64,000 nucleotides of DNA. It comes from Alphaproteobacteria bacterium. Its GTDB lineage: Bacteria > Myxococcota_A > UBA796 > CAJQPC01. Below are positions 33,004-41,284 of the stretch, in pieces; the stretch's first letter is position 1, and every line of letters starts with the position of its first letter. The stretch covers positions 434,001-498,000 of the forward strand of contig JACKEV010000007.1 of assembly GCA_020632795.1 (NCBI GenBank). The letters run 5' to 3'. A program made the translations under genes and the position numbers. The notes below the pieces were generated by a model. The model saw only the letters and a program-made list of their open reading frames with translations, did not search any database and was not told where the DNA came from.

Positions 33004-34284
33004 TCACCTGGGGAGGGGGTCTTCGGAGGCGCGGGCGCGAAGCTCGGCTGCACGGGCGTGGGCCTCCAGGCCCTCCATGCGCGCGACCACGACGGCGTCC
33101 CGGGCCACGACGGCCCCCGCCGCCGGGTCGTCCACCCGCAGCCAGGTCTGGGCCCGCAGGAAGGTGAGCACGCTGAGCGCGCCCACCGATCGCGCCGTGC
33201 CCCCGGTGGGCAGGACGTGGTTGGGCCCGGCGGCGTAGTCCCCCAGCACCTCGGCGGCGTGCTCGCCCACGAACAGCGCGCCATAGTGCTGCAGGCGGTC
33301 CTGGGCAGCCTGGGGGTCCGCCAGGTGCAGGGCGAGGTGCTCCGGGGCCAGGCGGTCGCACACGGTGATGGCCGCGTCGAGGTCGCAGACCACCGCGAAG
33401 CCGTTCTTCAGAGCCTCCCGGGCGATGCCGGCGGTGGGCAGGGTGTCGAGCTGCCGAGCCAGGGCCGCCTCGGTGCGCGCCACCAGCCCGGCCGAGGTCG
33501 ACACCAGGATCGGCAGGGCGTCGGGGTCGTGCTCGGCCTGGGCCAGGAGATCCGCGGCCACCCGCTCGGCGTCGGCGCCGTCGTCCGCCAGCACCACCAG
33601 CTCCGAGGGCCCCGCCAGCATGTCGATGCGCACCTGACCGGCCACGAGCTGCTTGGCCGCGGTCACCCAGCGGTTGCCCGGCCCCACGATGGCGTCGCAA
33701 GAGGGCATCGGACCTGCCCCGAAGGCCAGCGCCGCGATGGCCTGGGCGCCGCCCACCGCCAGCACCTTGTCCGCGCCGGCCACCGCCGCCGCCGCCAGGG
33801 TGGCCGGCGCGGGCCGCGGCGAGGCCACCCACACCTCGGCCACCCCCGCCGCCTTCGCAGTCAGCGCGGTCATCAGCACCGAGGAGGGCAGGGGGAAGCG
33901 CCCCCCCGGGGCGTAGCAGCCCGCGCGGTGCACCGGGGCGTAGCGCACCCCGGCCGCCCCGCCGGGCACGGGCACCTCGACGTCGGGCAGGGCGGCGCGC
34001 TGGGCCTGGGCGAAGGCGGTGATGCGGTCCGCGCAGCGCTGGAGGGCTTGACGCTGGTCCGAAGGCAGCGCCTCGAGAGCAGCCTGCATTTCCGCTTTGC
34101 CGATGAGCAGGGGATCATCGGGGCCGATGTCTCCGAGGCGCAGGCCCTGGGCCCGCAAGCCGGCCTCCCCGCGCTGGCGCACGTCCTCCACGATCCCAGC
34201 GGCGGCGGCCAGGGTGGCGGCGTCCACGGCCTGGCGGCGCAGGGCAGGGACGTCCTCTGCGGAGCGGGTCTTGAGCAGGGTCAC
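33004..34284 (-). CDS. hisD: Histidinol dehydrogenase
   Basis: 426 residues; oxidises L-histidinol to L-histidine with two NAD+. G-C-Y-A-P-G-G-R-F-P-L-P-S-S near 117-130, the A-G-P-S-E motif (M-L-A-G-P-S-E-L) and Q-A-E-H-D-P-D-A with the catalytic/zinc residues are present, as is A-P-E-H-L in the C-terminal part. Length matches the family. The GTG at 34284 overlaps the hisA-IE stop by four bases. Last gene of the his operon. Confidence 0.97.
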   Translation of the reverse strand: MTLLKTRSAEDVPALRRQAVDAATLAAAAGIVEDVRQRGEAGLRAQGLRLGDIGPDDPLLIGKAEMQAALEALPSDQRQALQRCADRITAFAQAQRAALPDVEVPVPGGAAGVRYAPVHRAGCYAPGGRFPLPSSVLMTALTAKAAGVAEVWVASPRPAPATLAAAAVAGADKVLAVGGAQAIAALAFGAGPMPSCDAIVGPGNRWVTAAKQLVAGQVRIDMLAGPSELVVLADDGADAERVAADLLAQAEHDPDALPILVSTSAGLVARTEAALARQLDTLPTAGIAREALKNGFAVVCDLDAAITVCDRLAPEHLALHLADPQAAQDRLQHYGALFVGEHAAEVLGDYAAGPNHVLPTGGTARSVGALSVLTFLRAQTWLRVDDPAAGAVVARDAVVVARMEGLEAHARAAELRARASEDPLPR

Positions 34285-35552
34285 GGCGTCTCCACGGGGG
34301 GCTTGGCGTCGCCCCGGCGGCGCTTGATCTTGAGGCGGCGGCGGTCCAACTCGGCCAGGGCGCGGTCGGGGGAGACCCCCGCCCGGGTCATCGCCACCAG
34401 GGTGAAGTAGAGGACGTCGGCGGCCTCCCAGGCCACGTCGTCGGGGCCCCGGGCGGCGGCCAGCTCGGCGGCCTCCTCGATGAGCTTGGCGCGCAAGAGC
34501 GCGGGGTCGTCCAGCAGCCGGCGGGTGTAGGAGCCCTCGGGGGCGTCCTCCAGGCGTTCGCGCAGGGTGCGGGCCAGCGCCCCCAACCCCCGGTCCGGCC
34601 CGAAGCAGCTCCAGGTGCCCTGGTGGCAGAACCCGCCGCCAACCTGGCCTACGGTGAAGCGCAGGGCGTCCCGGTCGCAGTCCGCCTCCACCCGCAGCAG
34701 GGCCTGGGTGTCCCCGGAGGTGGCGCCCTTCTCCCACAGGCCGCGCTTGCGGGAGTGATAGACGCCCCGGCGGCGCTCGATGGCGGCGGTCAGGCTCTCC
34801 AGGTCGGAGTAGACCAGGCCCAGGGCGGTGCCCAGCGCGTCCACGACCACGGTGGGCCACAGCCCGTCGGGCCGGTCGGACACCAGGGGCGCGGCGAAGG
34901 CCTCGGCCAGCCCCAGGCGCCCGGTGTAGAGGGCCATGCCCACCTGGGCGTCCGCGCCCAGGCGGTCCAGGGCGGCGATCTCCTCGGGGGTGGTGACCCC
35001 GCCCGCGATGGTCAGCCGGGCGTCCCCGGCGGCCTCGACCAGCGGGGCGACCCGCTCCATCGCCGTGCCCCCCAGGCGGCCCTCCCGCTCCACGAAGGTG
35101 ACCAGGAAGCCGCCCACGTAGGGGCGCAGCGCCTCCATCCGGGCGCGCACGTCCTGGCCGGTGCGGGTCTGCCAGCCCTCGACGACCACCTCGCCGTCGA
35201 CCGCGTCCAGGGCGGCGATGACCCGCTCCCGGGGCAGCTTGGAGAGCACCTCAGGGCGCGCGGCGGTGCCCAGCACCACCTTCACCGCCCCGGCGTCCAG
35301 CCAGGCGCGGGCGGCCTCGACGCTGCGGATGCCCCCGCCCACCCGGCAGGGGGCCCGGTCCAGCAGCGCGCGGATGAGGTCGGTGTTGTCGCCGCGCCCC
35401 AGGGCGGCGTCGAGGTCCACCACCGCGACCTCGCCCACCAGGCCGAAGCGGTCGGCGAGGGGGCGCGGATCGCCGGCCTCGATCGCCAGCTCCTGGCCGC
35501 CGATGAGCTGCACGGTCTGCCCGCCGGCCAGGTCGATGGAGGGCACGATCAT
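34281..35552 (-). CDS. HisA-HisIE fusion (ProFAR isomerase + PRA-cyclohydrolase/pyrophosphatase)
   Basis: 423 residues with three activities. Residues 1-230 are a HisA TIM barrel (P-S-I-D-L-A-G-G start, V-G-G-G-I-R-S at about 73, T-I-A-G-G-V-T-T near 185). Residues about 235-325 are PRA-cyclohydrolase HisI: Y-H-S-R-K-R-G-L-W-E-K-G-A-T-S-G, D-C-D-R-D-A and C-H-Q-G-T-W-S-C-F, the zinc and substrate motifs. Residues about 330-410 are the HisE pyrophosphatase (L-I-E-E-A-A-E-L, A-D-V-L-Y-F). HisA joined to HisIE is uncommon. The chain begins at the ATG overlapping the hisF stop and ends overlapping hisD. Catalyses three steps of histidine biosynthesis (2, 3 and 4). Confidence 0.93.
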   Translation of the reverse strand: MIVPSIDLAGGQTVQLIGGQELAIEAGDPRPLADRFGLVGEVAVVDLDAALGRGDNTDLIRALLDRAPCRVGGGIRSVEAARAWLDAGAVKVVLGTAARPEVLSKLPRERVIAALDAVDGEVVVEGWQTRTGQDVRARMEALRPYVGGFLVTFVEREGRLGGTAMERVAPLVEAAGDARLTIAGGVTTPEEIAALDRLGADAQVGMALYTGRLGLAEAFAAPLVSDRPDGLWPTVVVDALGTALGLVYSDLESLTAAIERRRGVYHSRKRGLWEKGATSGDTQALLRVEADCDRDALRFTVGQVGGGFCHQGTWSCFGPDRGLGALARTLRERLEDAPEGSYTRRLLDDPALLRAKLIEEAAELAAARGPDDVAWEAADVLYFTLVAMTRAGVSPDRALAELDRRRLKIKRRRGDAKPPVETP

Positions 35553-36301
35553 GGGCGCACCTCGATCCCGCGCGCGGCGAGGCGCTGCTTGACGTCGGCC
35601 ACGGTGGTGTCCCCGTCGTGGAAGATGGAGGCGGCCAGCACCGCGTCGGCGCCGGCCTCCAGGGCCTCGGCGAGGTGGGCCGCGCTGGCCGCGCCCCCGG
35701 AGGCGATGACGGGGATGTCCACCGCGCCGCGCACCGCCGCGATGAGCGCGAGGTCGTAGCCGCTGCGGGTGCCGTCCCGGTCCCAGCTCGTGAGCAGCAC
35801 CTCGCCTGCGCCCAGAGCCTCGGCGCGGGCCGCCCAGGCGACCGCGTCCATCCCGGTGCGCTCCTTGCCCGAGCGCACGACGACCTCCCAGCCGTCCTCG
35901 GTGGCGGCGGCGTCCAGGGCCAGCACCACGCACTGGCGGCCGAAGCGCTCGGCCAGCTCGGTCAGCAGCGCCGGGCGCTGGACGGCGGCGGTGTTCACCC
36001 CGACCTTGTCGGCGCCCGCCTCCAGCAGCACGGCGGCGTCGTCCACGCTGCGCACCCCGCCGCCCACGGTCAGGGGCACGTCGAGGGCCTCGCGCACCGC
36101 GCGCACGGTGGGGGCCCGGGTGCGGCGGCCCTCGGGGGTGGCGGAGACGTCGAGCACCACCAGCTCGTCGGCGCCCTGGGCGGCGTAGACGGCGGCGCGC
36201 TCGGCGGGGTCCCCCGCGTCGCGCAGGCCCTGGAAGCGGACGCCCTTGACCACCCGGCCGTCGCGCACGTCCAGGCAGGGGATGACGCGGCAGGTCAGCA
36301 T
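35549..36301 (-). CDS. hisF: Imidazole glycerol phosphate synthase cyclase subunit
   Basis: 250-residue TIM barrel. C-L-D-V-R-D-G-R-V-V-K-G at 9-20 with catalytic Asp11, G-G-G-V-R-S, D-K-V-G-V-N-T-A, and the second catalytic Asp in L-T-S-W-D-R-D-G-T. Receives ammonia from HisH to make IGP and AICAR. The ATG at 36301 overlaps the hisH stop by seven bases, matching the obligate partnership. Confidence 0.97.
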   Translation of the reverse strand: MLTCRVIPCLDVRDGRVVKGVRFQGLRDAGDPAERAAVYAAQGADELVVLDVSATPEGRRTRAPTVRAVREALDVPLTVGGGVRSVDDAAVLLEAGADKVGVNTAAVQRPALLTELAERFGRQCVVLALDAAATEDGWEVVVRSGKERTGMDAVAWAARAEALGAGEVLLTSWDRDGTRSGYDLALIAAVRGAVDIPVIASGGAASAAHLAEALEAGADAVLAASIFHDGDTTVADVKQRLAARGIEVRP

Positions 36302-36894
36302 GAGAACCCTCCCCACCGGGCGATCAGCGACTGGCCCCAGGCGCCGGACAGCTCGGGGTGGAACTGGCAGGCCAGCACGTCCCCCCGCTCCAGCGCGGAG
36401 ACGAAGGGGCCGCCGTGATCGGTGGTGGCGCAGGCCCACCCGGCGGGGGGCGCGGCTATGCGGTAGCTGTTGGCGAAGTAGGCGTATCCCGAGGTGACCA
36501 GCCGGCTGGCGGGCCCCGGCGTGACCTGGTTCCAGCCCATCTGGGGGCTGCGCACCCCGGCCGGGAACCGGGTGACCTCGGCGTGCACGACCCCCAGCCC
36601 GGGGACCCCGGGGCTCTCCTCGCTGGAGCGGCACAGGAGCTGGAGGCCCAGGCAGACGCAGAGGGTGGGGCGCCCGGCGCGGACGCGCTCGCCGAGCACC
36701 TCGATGAGCCCCTCGGCCTCCAGCGCGGCCCGAGCAGCCCCGAACGCGCCGACGCCAGGCAGCACGAGGCGCTCGGCGGCGTGGGCCTCGTCAGCGCCGG
36801 GACACAGCCGGGGGTGGGCGCCCAGACGGCGCAGGGCGGCGAACACGCTGGCGAGGTTGGCGGCGCCGGTGGGGACGATGAGGACTTCAGGCAT
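36295..36894 (-). CDS. hisH: Imidazole glycerol phosphate synthase glutaminase subunit
   Basis: 199 residues. Class I amidotransferase: oxyanion-strand P-G-V-G-A-F-G, nucleophile Cys in C-V-C-L-G-L-Q-L-L, and H-P-E in F-H-P-E-L-S. G-M-W-N equivalent appears as Q-M-G-W-N. It is 57 bp downstream of hisB, the largest gap in the operon. Confidence 0.96.
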   Translation of the reverse strand: MPEVLIVPTGAANLASVFAALRRLGAHPRLCPGADEAHAAERLVLPGVGAFGAARAALEAEGLIEVLGERVRAGRPTLCVCLGLQLLCRSSEESPGVPGLGVVHAEVTRFPAGVRSPQMGWNQVTPGPASRLVTSGYAYFANSYRIAAPPAGWACATTDHGGPFVSALERGDVLACQFHPELSGAWGQSLIARWGGFSC

Positions 36895-36951
36895 GGGGGT
36901 CCTCCGTCGTCTTCAGGAAGAAGGGAGGCGCTTCGCTTTGAAGGTCGTCCA

Positions 36952-37533
36952 TCACAGCACCCCCTTCGTCGACGGGATCTCCCCGCTCCCGTCCAGCGCC
37001 ACCGCCTGCCGCAGCGCCAGCGCGGTGGCCTTGAAGGCCGACTCGGCGCGGTGGTGGTCGTTCTCGCCGCGCAGGACGTCGACGTGCAGGGCCATGCGGC
37101 CGGCGACGGCCAGCGAGCGCAGGACGTGGGGCAGCATCTCGCAGGAGAGGGTGCCCAGGCGCTCCCGGCGCAGGCCCAGGTCGATGACCGGGGACGGGCG
37201 ACCGCTCAGGTCCACCACCGCGCGGGCCAGGGCCTCGTCCAGGGGGGCGTACGCATACCCGAAGCGGGCGATCCCGCGCCGCTCTCCGAGGGCCTGGTCG
37301 AGGGCCTGGCCCAGGGCCAGGGCGCAGTCCTCGGCGGTGTGGTGGTCGTCGACGTGCAGGTCGCCCTCGCAGCGCAGACGCAGGTCGAAGCGGGCGTGCT
37401 TCGTGAGCGCCCCCAGCATGTGGTCCAGGAAGCCGATGCCGGTCCGGATGTCCGCGGCCCCGGTCCCGTCCAGGGACAGGGCGAGGGTGATCGTGGTCTC
37501 GGCGGTGCGGCGGTCAATCTCGGCGGTCCTCAC
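36952..37533 (-). CDS. hisB: Imidazoleglycerol-phosphate dehydratase
   Basis: 193 residues, the stand-alone IGPD without the N-terminal phosphatase of enterobacterial HisB. G-I-G-F-L-D-H-M-L near 33-41, manganese-site H-V-D-D-H-H-T-A-E-D and E-N-D-H-H-R-A-E-S-A-F-K are intact. The GTG start overlaps the hisC-HAD stop (GTGA). Because this HisB lacks phosphatase activity, the phosphatase step must come from another protein, possibly the HAD domain fused to HisC just upstream. Confidence 0.96.
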   Translation of the reverse strand: MRTAEIDRRTAETTITLALSLDGTGAADIRTGIGFLDHMLGALTKHARFDLRLRCEGDLHVDDHHTAEDCALALGQALDQALGERRGIARFGYAYAPLDEALARAVVDLSGRPSPVIDLGLRRERLGTLSCEMLPHVLRSLAVAGRMALHVDVLRGENDHHRAESAFKATALALRQAVALDGSGEIPSTKGVL

Positions 37534-39203
37534 AGCAGCTCCTCCAGCAGGCGGGCGTTGGGGATGGCGCGGGCGGCCCCGGCGGCGATGAGGCTGGCGG
37601 CGTTGTCCTCGCCGGGGGGGCAGACGCCGAGGGGCACGACCCCGGCGGCGCGGGCGGCGCGCACGTCGTCGGGGGTGTCCCCCAGGAGCCAGGCGCGCTG
37701 CACGCCCAGGGTCTCCAGGGCCAGGCGCACCGGCGCGGGGTCGGGCTTGAGGGGGGCGTCCTCCATGCACACGAGCGCAGAGAAGGCTTCCGTGATGCCC
37801 ATGTCATCGAGGAAACGGACGGCGTCGCGGCGGGGACGCCCGGTCACCACCCCCAGGGGGAGGCGCGCGCCGAGGGCCTCCAGCCAGGCCCGGTCCACCA
37901 GCAGGGTCTCGGCCTTGTAGAGGCGGGTCTGGTAGAGGTCCTCGAAGACCTCGGTGACCTGGGCCAGGGGCGCGTCCACGCCGGCCGCGGCCAGCAGGCG
38001 GCGGGTCACGACCCAGTCGTTGTTGGCGTCGCCCAGGGCCTTGACGGCCTGGATGTCGGCGTCGGTGACCGTCACCCCGAAGGCCGCGGCGGTCTCCCGG
38101 ATCGCGGCCCGGTAGGAGCCCCGCACGTCCGCGAGCACCCCGTCCATGTCGAACAGCACCGCCTCCGGGGCCAGGGCCGCGCCCAGGGCGTGGGTGAGGC
38201 GATCGAAGGCCGCGGGGTCGCCAGGGCAGGAGACGCGCACCGCCCGCTCCAGGCCCGGCTTGCCGGGGAAGGCCCGGACCCCGATGCCCAGCCCGGCCAT
38301 CGCGTCCCGCAGCCATAGGGGGTCAGGGACCTCGGCGAACACGAAGTTGCCCTGGGAGGGCACCGGCGCAGCCCCCAGCGCGGCGAGCTGCTCGGCCAGG
38401 GCCCCCCGCTCCGCCCGGACCCGGGCGATGTAGCCGGCGGGGGGGCCGACCTCCAGCGCGGCCTGGGCGATCGCCAGCGCGGGGGCGGAGACCGCGTAGG
38501 GCGCGCCCGCCGCCCGCAGCCAGCCGATGACCTCGGGGTGCCCCAGCGCGTAGCCCACCCGCAGGCCCGCGAGGCCCCAGGCCTTGGACAGGGAGCGCAC
38601 CACGACCGCGTTGGGCAGGGCCAGGGCGGCGGCGGTGAGGTCCTCGTCAGCGAACTCCACGTAGGCGAGGTCCACCAGCAGCAGCACCTCGGGCAGGGCC
38701 TCGGCCAGCCGCCCCAGGTCGGCGGCGGCGGCGACCCCGCCGGTGGGGTTGTTGGGGCTGGTGACCACCAGGATGCGGGTGCGTGGGGTGACCGCCGCGA
38801 GGGCGGCGTCCACCGGAAAGGGCCCGTCGGGCCAGGGGATCTCCACCGGCACCCCGCCGGCCACCCGGGCGTAGCGGCGCAGCATCTCGAAGCCGGGCGC
38901 GTGCACGAGGATCTCGTCGCCGGGGCCCAGCATGGCGCGGCAGACCCGGTCCAGGGTGTCGTCGCCCCCGGCGGTGACCAGCAGGCGCTCGGGCGCGACG
39001 CCGACGCGGGCGGCCAGCGCGCGCTCCAGGGGGCCCTGGTCGGGGTAGCAGCGCAGCAGCTCGGGGTCGCGCAGGACGTCGAGCAGCGTGGGGTCCGGGG
39101 CGGGGCCCTCGTTGCCGTCCAGGGACAGGTCGATGGGGGCGCCGGCGCGGGGGACCGCGTAGGGTCGGGTGCCCGCCAGCGCGGGGACGGGGGCGAGGCG
39201 CAT
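37530..39203 (-). CDS. Histidinol-phosphate aminotransferase fused to HAD phosphatase
   Basis: 557 residues. Residues 1 to about 345 are HisC: S-L-D-G-N-E-G-P, S-P-N-N-P-T-G-G, and PLP Lys in S-L-S-K-A-W-G-L-A-G-L-R. Residues about 348-557 are a HAD subfamily IA domain: nucleophile D-M-D-G-V-L-A near 352-358, V-V-T-G-R-P, K-P-D-P-A-P and L-L-G-D-T-P-D-D. HAD members related to this one sit in his clusters of other organisms. The fusion places a phosphatase directly after the aminotransferase that makes histidinol phosphate. The ATG at 39203 forms TGATG with the hisG stop; a GTG at 39206 is an alternative. Confidence 0.93.
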   Translation of the reverse strand: MRLAPVPALAGTRPYAVPRAGAPIDLSLDGNEGPAPDPTLLDVLRDPELLRCYPDQGPLERALAARVGVAPERLLVTAGGDDTLDRVCRAMLGPGDEILVHAPGFEMLRRYARVAGGVPVEIPWPDGPFPVDAALAAVTPRTRILVVTSPNNPTGGVAAAADLGRLAEALPEVLLLVDLAYVEFADEDLTAAALALPNAVVVRSLSKAWGLAGLRVGYALGHPEVIGWLRAAGAPYAVSAPALAIAQAALEVGPPAGYIARVRAERGALAEQLAALGAAPVPSQGNFVFAEVPDPLWLRDAMAGLGIGVRAFPGKPGLERAVRVSCPGDPAAFDRLTHALGAALAPEAVLFDMDGVLADVRGSYRAAIRETAAAFGVTVTDADIQAVKALGDANNDWVVTRRLLAAAGVDAPLAQVTEVFEDLYQTRLYKAETLLVDRAWLEALGARLPLGVVTGRPRRDAVRFLDDMGITEAFSALVCMEDAPLKPDPAPVRLALETLGVQRAWLLGDTPDDVRAARAAGVVPLGVCPPGEDNAASLIAAGAARAIPNARLLEELL

Positions 39204-40063
39204 CACGGCACGATCTGGGCGAGCGCGGTGACCACGATGTCGGTGCCGCCCCGGGCCCGCAGGGAGGGGATGAGGGTGGGCAGCATCTCGCGGGGCACGG
39301 CGGCCTTCACCGCGTAGCCGGCGTCGCCGTGCAGCAGCGAGATGGTCGGCTCGCGCATGCAGGGCAGGCCGTCGACGACCGCCTCCAGCAGGGCCGCCTC
39401 GACGTTGACCTCCAGCATGACCCGGCGGCGGGCCTCCAGGACCGAGCGCAGCAGGAGCACCAGATCCTCGATGAGCCCGCGCCGGGTGGCGTCCTCCAGG
39501 GCCCGGGGGTTGGCGTAGAGCCGGGTGGAGCTGCGCATCAGGGTGTCGACGATCTCCAGATTGTTGGCGACCAGGGTGGCGCCGGTCGCGGTGTTGTCGA
39601 CGATGCAGTCGGCGTCCTCGGGGGGGAAGACCTCGGTGGCCCCGTAGGAGCGCACGAAGTGGGCGTTCAGGCCCTGGGCTGCGATCCAGCTCCGGGTCAG
39701 GCGCTCGTACTCGCTGGCGACCACGAGGGGTCGGTCCGGCGGCCAGCCCGAGGCGACCAGCTTCTCGGGGGCGGCGGCGACCAGGCGCACCGGGTCCAGG
39801 CTGGTGTCCAGCAGCTCGACCAGCTCGACGCCCAGCTCGGCGACCCAGTCCGCCCCGGCGAAGCCCAGGTCCCGGGAGCCGGCGGCCAGCATCTCGATGG
39901 TGTTCTGGGGCTTGAGCAGCTTGGCCTCGACCCCGTCCAGGGACACGGTGGGGCGGTAGCCGCGGGCGCTGACCCGGACGGGGGCGCCGGCCTCGGCGAG
40001 CAGGGTGAACACGCCGGCCTGCATGCGTCCCTTGGGCAGGGCCAGGCGGAGGGGGTGGGTCAT
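39203..40063 (-). CDS. hisG: ATP phosphoribosyltransferase (long form)
   Basis: 286 residues; commits ATP and PRPP to histidine synthesis. L-A-L-P-K-G-R-M start, G-F-A-G-A-D-W-V, PRPP loop D-N-T-A-T-G-A-T-L, and a C-terminal HisG_C regulatory domain (about 210-286; M-L-E-V-N-V-E, P-T-I-S-L-L, P-S-L-R-A-R-G-G-T-D-I), so it should be feedback-inhibited by histidine. The ATG at 40063 has AGGAG 7 bases upstream. First structural gene of the operon, behind the leader peptide. Confidence 0.95.
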   Translation of the reverse strand: MTHPLRLALPKGRMQAGVFTLLAEAGAPVRVSARGYRPTVSLDGVEAKLLKPQNTIEMLAAGSRDLGFAGADWVAELGVELVELLDTSLDPVRLVAAAPEKLVASGWPPDRPLVVASEYERLTRSWIAAQGLNAHFVRSYGATEVFPPEDADCIVDNTATGATLVANNLEIVDTLMRSSTRLYANPRALEDATRRGLIEDLVLLLRSVLEARRRVMLEVNVEAALLEAVVDGLPCMREPTISLLHGDAGYAVKAAVPREMLPTLIPSLRARGGTDIVVTALAQIVP

Positions 40064-40110
40064 GGGAGGGCTCCTGGGGGTGGACCTCCGGGAGCGGGGT
40101 CCCGCCAAAG

Positions 40111-40144
40111 CGCGAGACGCCGGCCCCGGGGGGTCGGCGTCGCG
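40111..40144 (-). terminator. Possible his attenuator hairpin
   Basis: GC-rich inverted repeat between the leader-peptide stop and hisG: arms 40111-40122 and 40135-40144, continuous except for a two-base bulge. On the minus strand it is followed by CTTTGGCGGG, so only a short T-run. Its location fits an attenuator controlled by ribosome position on the His codons. Confidence 0.5.
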
Positions 40145-40166
40145 TGAAGGGGGGCGCAGGGGCTCG

Positions 40167-40235
40167 CTACACGGACACCGACCCGGTGGGGTGACCGTGG
40201 TGATGGTGCGCGGTGCTGGCGAGCGGGCTCTGCAT
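40167..40235 (-). CDS. hisL: his leader peptide with four consecutive His codons
   Basis: 22-codon reading frame M-Q-S-P-L-A-S-T-A-H-H-H-H-G-H followed by seven more residues and TAG, ending 103 bp before hisG. Five of 22 codons are His (CAC or CAT), four in a row, the signature of a his attenuation leader. No SD is visible and the -10-like element is 9 bases upstream, so translation may begin on a leaderless RNA. The downstream hairpin completes the arrangement. Confidence 0.8.
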   Translation of the reverse strand: MQSPLASTAHHHHGHPTGSVSV

Positions 40236-40244
40236 CGGACGGAT

Positions 40245-40274
40245 TCTGTACCCCCGGCGGGGCGAGCGTGTCAA
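40245..40274 (-). promoter_or_regulatory. Promoter of the his operon
   Basis: Minus strand: consensus -35 TTGACA (40274-40269), 18-bp spacer, -10-like TACAGA (40250-40245). It lies between the thioesterase stop (40284) and the leader ATG (40235). Confidence 0.55.
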
Positions 40275-40283
40275 GGCCGGCGG

Positions 40284-40670
40284 CTACCGATCCAGGACGT
40301 GCCGGTCGAGCACGAAGCAGGTGAACGTGCCGGTGAGCACGGCCTCCTCGCCCACGCGAGCGGTGACCTCCACCGTGCGCTTGCGGCCCTTCTCGGCGGT
40401 CACCCGGGCCTCGGCGACCACCCGCTGCCCCACCCGGACCGGCGCGACGAAGCGGGTGTCCGCCGCGCCCAGCACCACGTTGGGGTCGTTCACCGCCAGC
40501 ATCGCGGCGTAGTCGGCCAGCCCGAAGATGAAGCCGCCGTGCACCAGGCCTCGGGCGTCGGCGGCCATCGCGGCGGTGGTCATGAGAGAGGCGGCGGCCG
40601 CGCCCGGGGCGAGGGCGTCGGGGACGCCGACGAGGGCGGGGTCGATGAGGGGGTGGGTGTTGGGGGTCAT
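40284..40670 (-). CDS. PaaI-type hotdog thioesterase
   Basis: 128 residues. R-G-L-V-H-G-G-F-I-F-G-L-A-D-Y-A near 40-55 is the hotdog active-site helix; the family hydrolyses acyl-CoA-type thioesters. A-D-T-R-F-V-A-P-V-R-V-G follows as usual. The ATG overlaps the stop of the HNH nuclease gene by four bases, so it is translated with the Septu-like pair, an odd neighbour for a thioesterase. Confidence 0.82.
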   Translation of the reverse strand: MTPNTHPLIDPALVGVPDALAPGAAAASLMTTAAMAADARGLVHGGFIFGLADYAAMLAVNDPNVVLGAADTRFVAPVRVGQRVVAEARVTAEKGRKRTVEVTARVGEEAVLTGTFTCFVLDRHVLDR

Positions 40671-41284
40671 GGGGGCTCCTGATCAGCCTGACGAGCGGCG
40701 CGGGCGCGGGCGACGGCGTCGGGGTTCTCCCGGATGGCGCGGGCAAGCAGCGGGATCATGCGCTCCAGGGTCGCGGGCAGGGCCTCGCCGTCCAGGTAGA
40801 GGTTCCACCACACCTCACGGTGCCGGATCACGTCCTCGCCATCCCGAAGGTGGAGGCGTCGCAGGGTGAAGTCGGCCTTGTCCCGCAGCGCCTCCGGGCA
40901 GCGATCGGTGACGACGACCTGCAGGGAGGGGAGGAGCATCTCGAACCACCCGTCCTGCACGTCGAAGGGATCGAGGAGGCGATCCGAGCGAAGGTCCTGC
41001 TTGCTGGCGTTGATCCACCCGTCCGCGTACCGGTAGTTGTCCCAGTCGTAGGCGCGGGACGGGTCCTCGTCGATGGAGACGAAGTGGTCGACCGTGCCGT
41101 TGGGGATGCAGACGATGGAGTAGGCACACAGGTGATCGAACGCCTCGGCGAGGGCCCCTCGATACCGCCGCCAGTACGGCGGGGGGCTGGTGGCCCTGGC
41201 CGGGTTCTGCTCCAGCCACCGCCGCCCCTTCTCGGCCTCCTCGGTGAAGCCCGGCGGGGGCTCGGTCCGGTCGAAGCGCTTCAC
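40667..41284 (-). CDS. HNH nuclease of the PtuB-like family
   Basis: 205 residues. C-A-Y-S-I-V-C near 53-59, V-D-H-F (Asp66-His67), Y-D-W-D-N (Asn83) and I-N-A-S-K (91-95) follow the order of the TIGR02646/PtuB-like HNH family (C-x-Y-C, HF, W-x-N, N-x-x-K). The zinc ligands are less complete than usual, so the metal site may differ. The GTG start overlaps the ATPase stop by four bases. With that ATPase it forms a Septu-like defence pair; the nuclease would cut DNA when released or activated. Confidence 0.7.
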   Translation of the reverse strand: MKRFDRTEPPPGFTEEAEKGRRWLEQNPARATSPPPYWRRYRGALAEAFDHLCAYSIVCIPNGTVDHFVSIDEDPSRAYDWDNYRYADGWINASKQDLRSDRLLDPFDVQDGWFEMLLPSLQVVVTDRCPEALRDKADFTLRRLHLRDGEDVIRHREVWWNLYLDGEALPATLERMIPLLARAIRENPDAVARARAARQADQEPP

